From Pseudomonas sp. TNT3 (GTDB lineage: Bacteria; Pseudomonadota; Gammaproteobacteria; Pseudomonadales; Pseudomonadaceae), in NCBI RefSeq assembly GCF_010095445.2, contig NZ_WFGV02000049.1, forward strand, positions 1 to 43,084: a stretch of 43,084 bases of DNA, given 5' to 3'. The position numbers and the translations under genes are program-made. Positions 1-7,640 of this stretch are shown one piece after another. Below the pieces are notes generated by a model, which did not search any database, had not been told where the DNA came from, and saw only the letters and a program-made list of their open reading frames with translations. Each line of letters opens with the position of its first letter. Within the stretch, counting starts at the first letter, position 1.

Positions 1-1398
1 CACCAGCCGACTGTGCAGATCCGCTCCGGCACCGCGCAAGATGTCCCGCTCACCGAGCAGTGCCGCGACATCGCAAGCCATGTCCGCCAAGCCCAGCGCC
101 TGGCCACGCAATAACAAATGCGCGATACGCGGATGCGCCGGCAGCTCGGCCATGGCCTGGCCGTGACGGGTCAACGCCTCACCCTCCAAGGCACCCAGGC
201 GGCCGAGCAGGTCCTGCGCTTGTGCATAGGCTGCAGCTGGCGGTACGTCGAGCCAAACCAGTTGCGTCGGCACCACACCCCAGCGCCCGAGTTGCAACGC
301 CAATCCGGCAAGGTCCGCTGAAAGAATTTCCGCGCTGGCGTATGCCGCCAGCTGTTCGTGCTGATCCTGGGACCACAGGCGATAACACACACCCGGCTCC
401 AGTCGCCCGGCCCGGCCCGCGCGTTGAGTGGCACTGGCGCGGGAGATGCGTTGAGTATCGAGGCGAGTCATGCCGCTGCCGGGATCGAAGCGCGGCACCC
501 GTGCCAGCCCTGCATCGATCACCACGCGCACGCCGTCGATGGTCAGGCTGGTTTCGGCGATGTTGGTTGCCAGGACCACTTTGCGCTTGCCCGCAGGCGC
601 GGGGTCAATGGCAGCGCGCTGCGCAGCCAGGTCCAGCTCACCGTGTAAAGGGCAAAGCAGTACCGGCGTGTGATCACCCAGCGCGTCGATCAACTGCTGG
701 TGCACCCGACGGATTTCCGCCTGCCCCGGCAAGAACACCAGCACACTGCCGGTTTCATCGTTCAATGCTTCGAGAATGGTCTGCACCACCCGCGGCTCGA
801 TGAATTCACCGGGCTGGAACGGCCGCCCCCAACGCATCGCCACCGGGTACATGCGGCCTTCGCTGCGCAGGATCGGTGCGTCATCGAGCAATCCGGCCAG
901 ACGCTCGCCTTCCAGAGTTGCCGACATCAACAGGATTTTCAGCGGTTGATCATCGCGGAACAGCTCCCGGCCGTTCAGGCTCAGGGCCAATGCCAGGTCA
1001 GCGTCGAGGCTGCGTTCGTGGAATTCATCGAAGATCAGCAGGCCTACGCCTTCCAGTGCAGGATCGTCCTGCAAGCGCCGGGTCAGAATGCCTTCGGTGA
1101 CCACTTCGATGCGGGTGTTGGGGCCTACCTTGCTGTCCAGCCGAATACGATAACCCACGGTTTCGCCGACCTTCTCGCCCAGCTCGCTGGCCAGACGCTC
1201 CGCCGCTGCCCGCGCCGCCAGACGACGCGGTTCAAGCATCAGAATGGTCTGCCCGGCCAGCCATGGCTCGTTGAGCAAGGCCAAGGGAACGCGAGTCGTC
1301 TTACCAGCGCCGGGCGGTGCTTCGAGCACAGCTTCGTGGCGTGTAGCCAGGGCTTCACGCAGGGCGGGTAAAACATCATCGATCGGTAAAGAAATCAT
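1..1398 (-). CDS. hrpB: ATP-dependent RNA helicase HrpB, N-terminal part (cut by window start)
   Basis: The frame opens at an ATG (complement of 1396-1398) and runs without a stop to base 1, so 466 residues of a family usually near 840 are present. The DExH-box helicase motifs appear in order: Walker A APPGAGKTT at about residues 27-35, DEFH at 124-127, SATL near 159, then TNIAETSLTIDGV and the motif VI arginines QRAGRAGR in the second RecA-like lobe. This order and the MISLPIDDVLPALREAL start are typical of HrpB, a putative RNA helicase distinct from HrpA; its cellular substrate is poorly defined. The missing part would hold the C-terminal HrpB-specific domain. It diverges from the lipoprotein gene at 1509. 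Confidence 0.93.
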   Translation of the reverse strand, partial: MISLPIDDVLPALREALATRHEAVLEAPPGAGKTTRVPLALLNEPWLAGQTILMLEPRRLAARAAAERLASELGEKVGETVGYRIRLDSKVGPNTRIEVVTEGILTRRLQDDPALEGVGLLIFDEFHERSLDADLALALSLNGRELFRDDQPLKILLMSATLEGERLAGLLDDAPILRSEGRMYPVAMRWGRPFQPGEFIEPRVVQTILEALNDETGSVLVFLPGQAEIRRVHQQLIDALGDHTPVLLCPLHGELDLAAQRAAIDPAPAGKRKVVLATNIAETSLTIDGVRVVIDAGLARVPRFDPGSGMTRLDTQRISRASATQRAGRAGRLEPGVCYRLWSQDQHEQLAAYASAEILSADLAGLALQLGRWGVVPTQLVWLDVPPAAAYAQAQDLLGRLGALEGEALTRHGQAMAELPAHPRIAHLLLRGQALGLADMACDVAALLGERDILRGAGADLHSRLV

Positions 1399-1508
1399 GC
1401 TGGCTCCAAAACAGAGCGGCGAGTATAACGGCGAACTGCATCGCGTTTATCACGGTCCTAATTCATACCGACGACGCTTCGTTTCCAGATGACCCAAGGA
1501 GGTTTCCC

Positions 1509-1928
1509 ATGCGTGTTCCCTTTCGCCTGATTGGCGGTGTTTTGGTGGCGACTCTGCTGACACAAGTCACCGCGTGCGGATCGATCTTCTACCCCGATCG
1601 CCGCGGGCAGATCGACGGCAAGATCGACCCGGCCATTGCTGTGCTCGATGCCGTCGGTTTGCTGTTCTATGTCATTCCCGGGCTTATCGCATTTGCCGTC
1701 GACTTCGCCACCGGCGCGATTTACTTCGAACCGGGCAAGACGGCCCAGGTGGCACCGGAAAAACTTCAGGAAGCCATCGGCGCTGACGGCAAGGTCGATA
1801 ACCGCAAATTGCAGACTATTCTGGAAACCGAACTGGGCCGCAGCTTCCCGCTGGACGACCCACGCCTGATCCAGCACAAGGGCAGCACCCAGCAACTGGC
1901 CATGTTCGGTCTGCAACCTGCCGCCTAA
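1509..1928 (+). CDS. Small predicted lipoprotein of unknown function
   Basis: This 139-residue protein starts with a basic n-region and a hydrophobic stretch ending in V-T-A-C-G at about residues 20-24, a good lipobox for signal peptidase II. A second hydrophobic segment (about residues 48-68, LLFYVIPGLIAFAVDF) follows, then a charged C-terminal half. An almost ideal Shine-Dalgarno, aaggagg at 1496-1502, sits 6 bases before the ATG, suggesting strong translation. I recognise it only as a conserved Pseudomonas lipoprotein; relatives have carried the label polyribonucleotide nucleotidyltransferase, for which I see no support (no RNase PH, KH or S1 domain). No function is assigned. fieF follows 30 bases downstream and may be cotranscribed. 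Confidence 0.8.
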   Translation: MRVPFRLIGGVLVATLLTQVTACGSIFYPDRRGQIDGKIDPAIAVLDAVGLLFYVIPGLIAFAVDFATGAIYFEPGKTAQVAPEKLQEAIGADGKVDNRKLQTILETELGRSFPLDDPRLIQHKGSTQQLAMFGLQPAA

Positions 1929-1958
1929 GAACCTGTATTGAAAGGAATCGCCGGACTC

Positions 1959-2867
1959 ATGATCTCCAGCGCAGAACACGCCCGCCTGTTGCGGCTGGCG
2001 ACCCGAGCCTCGGTGGCGGTGGCGTGCACGCTGATCGTCGCCAAAGCGATTGCCTGGTGGTTGAGTGGTTCGGTGAGCATGCTCGCCGGCCTGACCGACT
2101 CGGCACTCGACGGTGTGACGTCGTTGCTCAATCTGCTGGCGGTGCATTACGCCCTGCGCCCGGCGGATGACGATCACCGTTACGGGCATGGCAAGGCTGA
2201 ATCACTGGCGGGCATGGCTCAGGCGCTGTTCATTGGCGGCAGTGCGGTGCTGATCGCCCTGCAGGCGTTTGAGCGGTTAAAAAATCAGGAGCCGGTGGGA
2301 GCGCCCTGGATCAGCATCGGAGTGATTATCTTCTCTCTGGGGCTGACCCTGGCGCTGCTGATCCTTCAGCACCGGGTCGTCAAGGCGACCGGCTCCAATG
2401 CCGTGCACGCCGACTCGCTGCACTACCGCTCGGACATGCTGCTCAACGGCAGCATTCTGGTGGCACTGATACTGGCAGGATTTGGCTGGCATCAGGTGGA
2501 TGCGTGGTTTGGCTTGGGCATCGCCGTCTACATACTCTGGAGCGCGATTCAGATCGCCCGGCAAAGCTTTACCGTGCTGATGGACGAAGAGCTGCCGGCG
2601 GATGTCAGCCAGCACATGCTCGAACTGGCCTGCAACGTGCCGGGCGTTCTGGGTGCGCATGACTTGCGCACGCGGGTCTCCGGCAACCAGTGGTTTGTGC
2701 AACTGCACCTGGAGTTGCCGGGGGACCTGACCCTGTCAGTCGCCCACGGCATCAGCGACCAGGCCGCCGATGCCATTCATGCCGTCTACCCCAAAGCCGA
2801 AGTGCTGGTGCACGCCGACCCGCAGGAAGTGGTGCAGGCCGCCCGGGCTCAGAACGTTACCCGGTAA
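1959..2867 (+). CDS. fieF: Cation diffusion facilitator, ferrous-iron/zinc efflux pump FieF
   Basis: This 302-residue membrane protein should export divalent metal (Fe2+, Zn2+ or similar) from the cytoplasm by proton antiport. The paired metal-site motifs of the CDF family are visible: D47 and D51 in TDSALDG (helix 2) and H155 and D159 in HADSLHYRSD (helix 5), equivalent to D45, D49, H153 and D157 of E. coli FieF. Several hydrophobic helices precede a C-terminal cytosolic domain from about residue 210. I start at the ATG at 1959; an in-frame TTG at 1938 would add 7 residues, and an AAAGG lies between the two. The 3' end overlaps the convergent gene below by 19 bases. Which metal it exports cannot be told from sequence. 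Confidence 0.93.
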   Translation: MISSAEHARLLRLATRASVAVACTLIVAKAIAWWLSGSVSMLAGLTDSALDGVTSLLNLLAVHYALRPADDDHRYGHGKAESLAGMAQALFIGGSAVLIALQAFERLKNQEPVGAPWISIGVIIFSLGLTLALLILQHRVVKATGSNAVHADSLHYRSDMLLNGSILVALILAGFGWHQVDAWFGLGIAVYILWSAIQIARQSFTVLMDEELPADVSQHMLELACNVPGVLGAHDLRTRVSGNQWFVQLHLELPGDLTLSVAHGISDQAADAIHAVYPKAEVLVHADPQEVVQAARAQNVTR

Positions 2868-3934
2868 CCGCGACTGCTCAGGCAGTTGCCCTGGGCCTGT
2901 CGGTACGCTTGCACGGCCGACGGGTCTGGCTGATAGGTGTCGGCACGGGGATCAAAGCCGCTCTGCTCGACGGCGAATCGATAACACTCGTAGCCATCCT
3001 GATTGACCACTTCTGGTGGCTGCCCATTCGCCGGATACGCTTCCACGTCGTAACTGTTGCTGGCCGATTGCGGCAGCGGCTGGCCCGCAGGCTCGACCAC
3101 GACGTAATCCTGAGTGTTCTCCTGATAGGCGTAGTACGAACCTGCCGCCAGGAACAGCAACGAACCGCCAATCCACACTTCCCGTGCGTAGTCGGGCAGG
3201 TAACTGACGCGAATGCCACGCGGTGGCTGCACCACCACATAACGCGGTCCCTGCGGGCGATACCAGTAGCCACCGGAATAAAAGTAATCCCGACCACCGT
3301 AAGGCACTCGATAATCACGGTCCGGGAAGCGGTCGATCACGTGACCTGGACGATACTGTGGTCCTGGGCCCCAACCGTTGCCGTGGCCATCCGGACGACC
3401 CGGCCAGCGATGGTCATCGGGACGTGATCCCGGACCGCCCGCCTGCCAGTGCTGGTTGTTATTGTTGCGCTGTGGAACATCCTGGTAGTAACCACGCTGC
3501 GGCTGCTGAGTCTGGCGCACGCTGTCGGGCCGGCCCTGTATCGGCAGATCATTGGCTGGCAGCTGAGGCGGCGGAGGTGGCGATCGAACCCGGCTGTTGT
3601 AGTCGGGTTGCGGACGGTTTTGCCCGTTCTGATGCTGGCCGTTCTGTTCGAATTGACGGCTGTTGTCGCCACGAATGATCTCGTTGTTTTGCGGGCGCGG
3701 TTGATTCTGCTGCGGAGCGTTCTGCCCATGCGGCTGATTATTCTGTTGAGGATTGTTCTGCGGGCGCTGCTGGTTATTGTTGCCACCATGCCCCTGATTG
3801 TTGCCCTGACGGCCGTCACCCCCGCGTTGCCCGCCATCGGGGCCGTGGTTTGGCGGGTCATCGGCCAGCGATTGCGCAGTGACACTGATACACAGCAAAC
3901 CAACACCGGCCAACTGCCAGATGCGCGACTTCAT
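2849..3934 (-). CDS. Secreted/envelope DUF6515-type protein with a long Q/N/G/P-rich region
   Basis: The 361-residue product starts at the ATG at 3934, preceded by GAGGA at proper spacing; an in-frame GTG at 3946 is less likely. A signal peptide (about residues 1-24, ending SLADD) is followed by some 165 residues dominated by Q, N, G, H, P and R with almost no hydrophobic residues. A more ordered half follows, with a Y/G/R-rich strand region, one hydrophobic segment (SLLFLAAGSYYAY) and a C-terminal stretch with two cysteines. The layout fits the DUF6515 family known from Pseudomonas; the name is from memory. No enzymatic motif is visible. An envelope or surface role is inferred from the signal peptide only. 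Confidence 0.72.
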   Translation of the reverse strand: MKSRIWQLAGVGLLCISVTAQSLADDPPNHGPDGGQRGGDGRQGNNQGHGGNNNQQRPQNNPQQNNQPHGQNAPQQNQPRPQNNEIIRGDNSRQFEQNGQHQNGQNRPQPDYNSRVRSPPPPPQLPANDLPIQGRPDSVRQTQQPQRGYYQDVPQRNNNNQHWQAGGPGSRPDDHRWPGRPDGHGNGWGPGPQYRPGHVIDRFPDRDYRVPYGGRDYFYSGGYWYRPQGPRYVVVQPPRGIRVSYLPDYAREVWIGGSLLFLAAGSYYAYQENTQDYVVVEPAGQPLPQSASNSYDVEAYPANGQPPEVVNQDGYECYRFAVEQSGFDPRADTYQPDPSAVQAYRQAQGNCLSSRGYRVTF

Positions 3935-4051
3935 GCTTTTCCTCACTGCGGGTTAGGGCTTGTACATAAGACTGGGAAAGCACAGGCCGGTTCTGCGACA
4001 GGTTATCAGTCACGCAACTTATTTATTGAGGGGCTGGCGATAAATAGCGGG

Positions 4052-4084
4052 CAAAAGAAAAGGGAGACCCGTCGGCCTCCCTTT
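4052..4084 (-). terminator. Intrinsic terminator of the candidate small RNA
   Basis: Read on the minus strand, AAAGGGAGGCC, loop GACG and GGTCTCCCTTT form an 11-bp stem followed by TCTTTT. One pair is G-U in the minus RNA but would be an A-C mismatch in a plus RNA, so both the stem and the U-tract assign it to minus-strand transcription. Confidence 0.8.
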
Positions 4085-4290
4085 GAGAACTTCGTCCGTG
4101 CTCGACGCTTTTGACGTCGGCTCACCTCACGCCGTCTTCTGGACAGTGTGTAGCTCGGGGGCCGGCACATCCCCTGTGGGGGTGGCGACCGCAGCTGGCC
4201 TGATTGGGCGAGCCGCACTGGACTGTTTGTCCGAGCAGTGATTCTGGTGATAAGAATAGGCTCGTGACGCCGGCAGAGGATTGCGAAGAT
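4052..4290 (-). ncRNA. Candidate small RNA (unannotated minus-strand transcript)
   Basis: A strong intrinsic terminator (4052-4084) points left on the minus strand, yet no minus-strand gene lies between it and the plus-strand Lrp gene at 4371. The only minus frame crossing the region runs through the terminator and has a biased, arginine-rich composition, so it does not look coding. The interval is rich in local pairing in the minus sense, for example GGAC-AAACA-GTCC at about 4220-4232 and CGACG-TCAAAAG-CGTCG at about 4103-4119. A tentative -10 (TTTAAT, complement of 4297-4302) would start the RNA near 4290, about 240 nt. The 5' end is uncertain. I could not match it to a named Pseudomonas sRNA. 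Confidence 0.45.
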
Positions 4291-4308
4291 TGCTGAATTA
4301 AACATCAC

Positions 4309-4338
4309 TTGCGCAATTTTTAACCCTGGATAGATAAT
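4309..4338 (+). promoter_or_regulatory. Putative sigma-70 promoter of the Lrp-type regulator
   Basis: A TTGCGC -35-like box (4309-4314) and a GATAAT -10 box (4333-4338) are separated by 18 bases, with the start codon 33 bases further on. It overlaps the region where the divergent small-RNA promoter would lie. Confidence 0.5.
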
Positions 4339-4370
4339 CCGCCGCAATAGTTATGACAAAGGCCTGACTG

Positions 4371-4850
4371 ATGAGCAAACTCGACAGATACGACTTGAGC
4401 ATTTTGGCGGAATTGCAGCGTGACGCGCGCATCTCCAATCAGGAGCTGGCCGAACGCATCGGCCTGTCGCCTTCGCCCTGTTCCCGTCGGGTCAAGCAAC
4501 TGGAAGACGACGGCTACATCTCGCGCCAGGTCGCTTTGCTGGATCGCAAGATGCTGGGCCTGAGCCTGACCGCGTACGTGCTGATCGGCATGGATCGCCA
4601 CACCCCTGAGCGGTTCGAAAACTTTGAAGCCGCGATTCGCACCTTGCCCCAGGTGCTTGAATGCAGCCTGGTGACCGGGATGGATGCCGACTATCAGCTG
4701 AAGGTCGTTGTGCCGGACATGGACCACTATCAGAAATTGCTGCTGGGGCATCTGACGCGGATTGAAGGCGTGACGAGCGTGCGGTCGAGTTTTGTGTTGA
4801 ATCAGGTGTTGAACAGCACTGAGTTGCCGTTGACTCATCTGCGCAGCTGA
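4371..4850 (+). CDS. Lrp/AsnC-family transcriptional regulator
   Basis: The 159-residue protein has the classic two-part Lrp layout. Residues 1-60 are a winged helix-turn-helix (LDRYDLSILAELQRDARIS, then NQELAERIGLSPSPCSRRVKQLE). Residues about 70-145 form the RAM ligand-binding and oligomerisation domain, with the usual VLECSLVTGMDADYQLKV strand-turn region. Such proteins bind DNA as dimers or higher oligomers and respond to amino acids or related metabolites. The effector and targets cannot be read from the sequence, and no amino-acid catabolic gene is adjacent. The divergent candidate small RNA shares its upstream region, so auto-regulation or control of that RNA is conceivable (inference). 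Confidence 0.92.
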   Translation: MSKLDRYDLSILAELQRDARISNQELAERIGLSPSPCSRRVKQLEDDGYISRQVALLDRKMLGLSLTAYVLIGMDRHTPERFENFEAAIRTLPQVLECSLVTGMDADYQLKVVVPDMDHYQKLLLGHLTRIEGVTSVRSSFVLNQVLNSTELPLTHLRS

Positions 4851-4867
4851 TTGGTGTGTGTGTTTTC

Positions 4868-4978
4868 TGTGGCGAGGGGATTTATCGGAATGCCGCACCA
4901 CCCCGTTCCAGTGCGTAGCGCTGTTAGACAATACTGGGGTCGCTGCGCAACCCAACGGGGATAAATCCCCTCGCCACA
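4868..4978. repeat. REP-type palindromic element, family A copy 1
   Basis: The outer arms TGTGGCGAGGGGATTTAT and its exact complement enclose about 75 bases in which the inner part of the left arm has diverged while the right arm keeps the family sequence. The same arms recur at 17596 and 21676. It lies between the Lrp gene and the DUF2788 gene. Confidence 0.85.
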
Positions 4979-5051
4979 CAATGCTCCGCCAATCCCCCTG
5001 GCGTATACTCGCCCCCGCCCTTATTAGCCCCGCCCGCGCTGGAGATGTTCG

Positions 5052-5261
5052 ATGGATCCTGCAGTATTCGAAGAGTGGATGATGACCGGCCTGGTCTCCA
5101 TCCTGATCATTTTCATGGGTTTCATCGTTTGGGATCTGGCGAAAAAGTCCAAGGCCGGACGCTTCGGCTCGATGATTCTGTTCTTCGTGCTGGGCCTGGG
5201 CGTGGCTGCGTTCATCATCAAAAGCGTCGTGATCGGCCTGATTGAATCCGGCGCCTTATAA
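5052..5261 (+). CDS. Small two-helix membrane protein, DUF2788 family
   Basis: This 69-residue protein has two hydrophobic segments, about residues 11-28 (MTGLVSILIIFMGFIVWDL) and 41-65 (MILFFVLGLGVAAFIIKSVV), joined by a short basic loop (AKKSKAGRFGS), predicting an inner-membrane hairpin. Length and composition match the DUF2788 family conserved in pseudomonads; no function is known to me. A GGAGATG lies just before the start codon. Its stop overlaps the stop of the convergent rluE by 6 bases. Confidence 0.8.
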   Translation: MDPAVFEEWMMTGLVSILIIFMGFIVWDLAKKSKAGRFGSMILFFVLGLGVAAFIIKSVVIGLIESGAL

Positions 5262-5897
5262 GCGCGCGGGCACTTCCTTCCACTGGCCCTGATCGAGCCC
5301 TTCGATCGTCCAGTTACCGATCCTGACCCGCACCAGCCGCAATGTCGGCAATCCGACGGCCGCGGTCATGCGCCGCACCTGGCGGTTGCGACCTTCGCGG
5401 ATGACCAACTCCAGCCAACTCGTCGGCACGCTTTTACGAAAGCGTACGGGCGGGTGGCGTGGCCACAATTCTGGCTCTTCAAGTAGCCGTGCCTCGGCGG
5501 GCAAGGTCATGCCGTCGTTCAGTTCAACGCCATCGCGCAAACGCTGCAACTGCTCGGAGCTCGGCTCGCCTTCCACTTGCACCCAGTAGGTCTTGGCCAG
5601 TTTGTGTTTCGGATCGGCGATGCGTGCCTGAAGCTGTCCGTCGTTGGTCAGCAACAACAAGCCTTCACTGTCACGGTCCAGGCGTCCTGCCGGATAAATC
5701 CCGGGAACATCGATGTAATCCTTGAGCGTCGCGCGCCCTTCTGCGTCGCTGAATTGCGTCAGCACATCAAAAGGTTTGTTGAACAGAATCAGTTTCGGCT
5801 CGGCAGGCGGCGCTTTGGCAACCCGGCGAGGGGCTGAGGAGGATGGTGCAGGCTTCACGCCAGGGCGGTGTGAAACAGGACGAGGTGGACGGGGCAT
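5256..5897 (-). CDS. rluE: 23S rRNA pseudouridine(2457) synthase RluE
   Basis: This 213-residue protein belongs to the RsuA/RluE branch, which isomerises uridine in large-subunit rRNA. The catalytic motif GRLDRDSEGLL carries the expected aspartate at residue 74, and REGRNRQVRRM near residue 167 is the family's RNA-binding signature. As in E. coli RluE there is no N-terminal S4 domain. In its place is a roughly 33-residue basic, proline/alanine-rich leader (MPRPPRPVSHRPGVKPAP...), probably disordered. The target U2457 is inferred from family. It lies downstream of amn on the same strand, separated by a hairpin. Confidence 0.9.
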   Translation of the reverse strand: MPRPPRPVSHRPGVKPAPSSSAPRRVAKAPPAEPKLILFNKPFDVLTQFSDAEGRATLKDYIDVPGIYPAGRLDRDSEGLLLLTNDGQLQARIADPKHKLAKTYWVQVEGEPSSEQLQRLRDGVELNDGMTLPAEARLLEEPELWPRHPPVRFRKSVPTSWLELVIREGRNRQVRRMTAAVGLPTLRLVRVRIGNWTIEGLDQGQWKEVPARL

Positions 5898-5912
5898 GGC
5901 GAAATGAACATC

Positions 5913-5951
5913 TAACGGTCAGGGCTGCTAATGCTAGTAGCCCGACCGTTA
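5913..5951 (-). terminator. Hairpin between amn and rluE
   Basis: TAACGGTC and GACCGTTA form 8 outer pairs, continued by GGGCT/AGCCC past one bulged A. It sits 17 bases beyond the amn stop. There is no U-run after it, so termination is only partial support; a processing or REP-like role is possible. Confidence 0.4.
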
Positions 5952-5967
5952 AATAACCATCGGCAAA

Positions 5968-7431
5968 TCAGCGGAACGGCGGCTCGTCGAAGCTACGCAG
6001 TTTGCGTGAGTGCAGCGAGTTGAGTTCGGTGCGCAACAAATCCACCGCCTCGATGCCGATCTTCAAGTGCTGACTGACCGCGCGCTCGTAGAAAGCGTTG
6101 GCCGATCCCGGCAACTTGATTTCGCTGTGCAGCGGTTTGTCCGAGACGCACAGCAACGTGCCATAGGGCACCCGCAAACGATAACCCTGGGCGGCGATGG
6201 TGCCGCTTTCCATGTCTACCGCCACGGCGCGAGACAGGTTGATCAGCGGACGCTCCTGAGCCCAGCGCAGTTCCCAGTTACGGTCGTCGTAGGTCAACAC
6301 GGTGCCGGTGCGCAGACGCTTCTTCAGCTCGTCGCCCTTCTCACCGGTGATGTTCGCCGCCGCTTGCTGCAGGGCCATCTGCACTTCGGCGAGGGCGGGA
6401 ATCGGGATGTTGGGCGGCACGACCCGGTCAAGAATCCCGTCGCGACGCATATAGGCGTGAGCCAGGACGTAGTCGCCGATGGTCTGGGACTGACGCAAGC
6501 CGCCGCAGTGGCCGATCATCAACCAGCAATGCGGGCGCAGTACGGCCAGGTGATCGGTGATGTTCTTGGCGTTGGACGGGCCGACGCCGATGTTCACCAG
6601 CGTCACGCCATGGCCATCGCTGGCGATCAGGTGATAGGCCGGCATCTGGTAACGATGCCAGACAACGCCTGCGGCAATCGCCGAGGCTTCGCCGTGGTCC
6701 ATGCTCTTTTCGATGATCACATTGCCCGGCAGGACCATTCGTACGAAGCGCGGGTCACTGCGCAACTGTTCCAGGCCATGGACGATGAACTGGTCGACAT
6801 AACGGTGGTAGTTGGTCAGTAGAATCCACGGCTGCACATGACGCCAGTCGCTGCCGGTGTAATGCACCAGACGACGCAGGGAGAAATCCACCCGTGCCGC
6901 ATCGAACAGCGCCAGGGGCAACGGATCGGTGTTTTCCCAATCGTACAAACCATCGGCAATACCGTCGGTAGCGGCGGACAGGTCGGTACTCGGGAACACG
7001 CGCGCCAGCACGGCGGCGGTTACGCCGGAACCGGCCAGCTCATCGCCCTGCTCGACGACGTATGGATACGGAATGTTCTGCTGACTGACGCCGACTTCCA
7101 CGGTCACGGTAAAGTCGTGCATCAGGGGAACGAGCTGTTCCAGCAAGTACTTACGGAAGGCGGCCGGATGAGTCACGGTGACGCTGTAGGTACCTGGCAG
7201 TTGAACCTTGGCGTAGGCGCGAGTGGTTTGCGGGACTTCGCCCTGGCAGTGATAGGTCAGGCGCAGCTCAGGATAACGAAACATCGCACGCTGTTCGGCA
7301 TCCGGCTCGACACGATCCTTGAGGTAACGCTTGAGCGCCTGGTTCAGCGCGGTGGTTGCACGATTGTGCAAGAGCGCAAGCCGGTCCACGGCTTGCTCGG
7401 CGGTTTGAACGACAATAAAAGCTTCGGTCAC
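5968..7431 (-). CDS. amn: AMP nucleosidase
   Basis: The product (487 residues from the GTG at 7431) should hydrolyse AMP to adenine and ribose 5-phosphate in the cytosol, linking adenylate pools to purine salvage. The N-terminal AMP-nucleosidase domain is followed by a purine-nucleoside-phosphorylase-like fold containing the GVGPSNAKNITDHLAVLRP region, MIGHCGGLR and VDMESGTIAAQGYR, whose MESG carries the nucleoside-contacting residues. I prefer the GTG start because AGGA lies 8 bases before it; an upstream in-frame ATG at 7467 would add 12 residues, with AGG four bases ahead. It is probably monocistronic or read into rluE. Confidence 0.92.
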   Translation of the reverse strand: MTEAFIVVQTAEQAVDRLALLHNRATTALNQALKRYLKDRVEPDAEQRAMFRYPELRLTYHCQGEVPQTTRAYAKVQLPGTYSVTVTHPAAFRKYLLEQLVPLMHDFTVTVEVGVSQQNIPYPYVVEQGDELAGSGVTAAVLARVFPSTDLSAATDGIADGLYDWENTDPLPLALFDAARVDFSLRRLVHYTGSDWRHVQPWILLTNYHRYVDQFIVHGLEQLRSDPRFVRMVLPGNVIIEKSMDHGEASAIAAGVVWHRYQMPAYHLIASDGHGVTLVNIGVGPSNAKNITDHLAVLRPHCWLMIGHCGGLRQSQTIGDYVLAHAYMRRDGILDRVVPPNIPIPALAEVQMALQQAAANITGEKGDELKKRLRTGTVLTYDDRNWELRWAQERPLINLSRAVAVDMESGTIAAQGYRLRVPYGTLLCVSDKPLHSEIKLPGSANAFYERAVSQHLKIGIEAVDLLRTELNSLHSRKLRSFDEPPFR

Positions 7432-7533
7432 GATCAGCATCCTGTGTTCTGACTTGCAGAGCTTCATCTTGCCTGTATCGGTGCTTCACGGGAACAGTGG
7501 CCTCAACACAAATGCCAAGTCCAGCGCAGATCC

Positions 7534-7627
7534 ATTGTGGGAGTGAGCCTGCTCGCGATAGCGGCGTGTCAGCCAACAATTGTGTTGACTGACACACCGC
7601 TATCGCGAGCAGGCTCACTCCTACAAT
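7534..7627. repeat. REP-type palindromic element, family B
   Basis: Long complementary arms (TTGTGGGAGTGAGCCTGCTC... and its near-complement ...GGCTCACTCCTACAA) span almost the whole gap between amn and the AidB-like gene. The arms extend inward through CGCGATAGCGG and GTGTCAG, with about 14 unpaired central bases. Confidence 0.88.
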
Positions 7628-7640
7628 AGGTTTTTGGTGG

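Noticed and set aside
4080..4260. RsmX/Y/Z-like identity for the candidate small RNA
   Set aside because: Only a few GGA triplets occur and they are not arrayed as A-N-GGA in hairpin loops.
4006..4347. Possible minus-strand protein in the Lrp upstream gap
   Set aside because: The frame reads through the strong terminator, is arginine-rich and has no ribosome-binding site; a non-coding RNA explains the terminator better.
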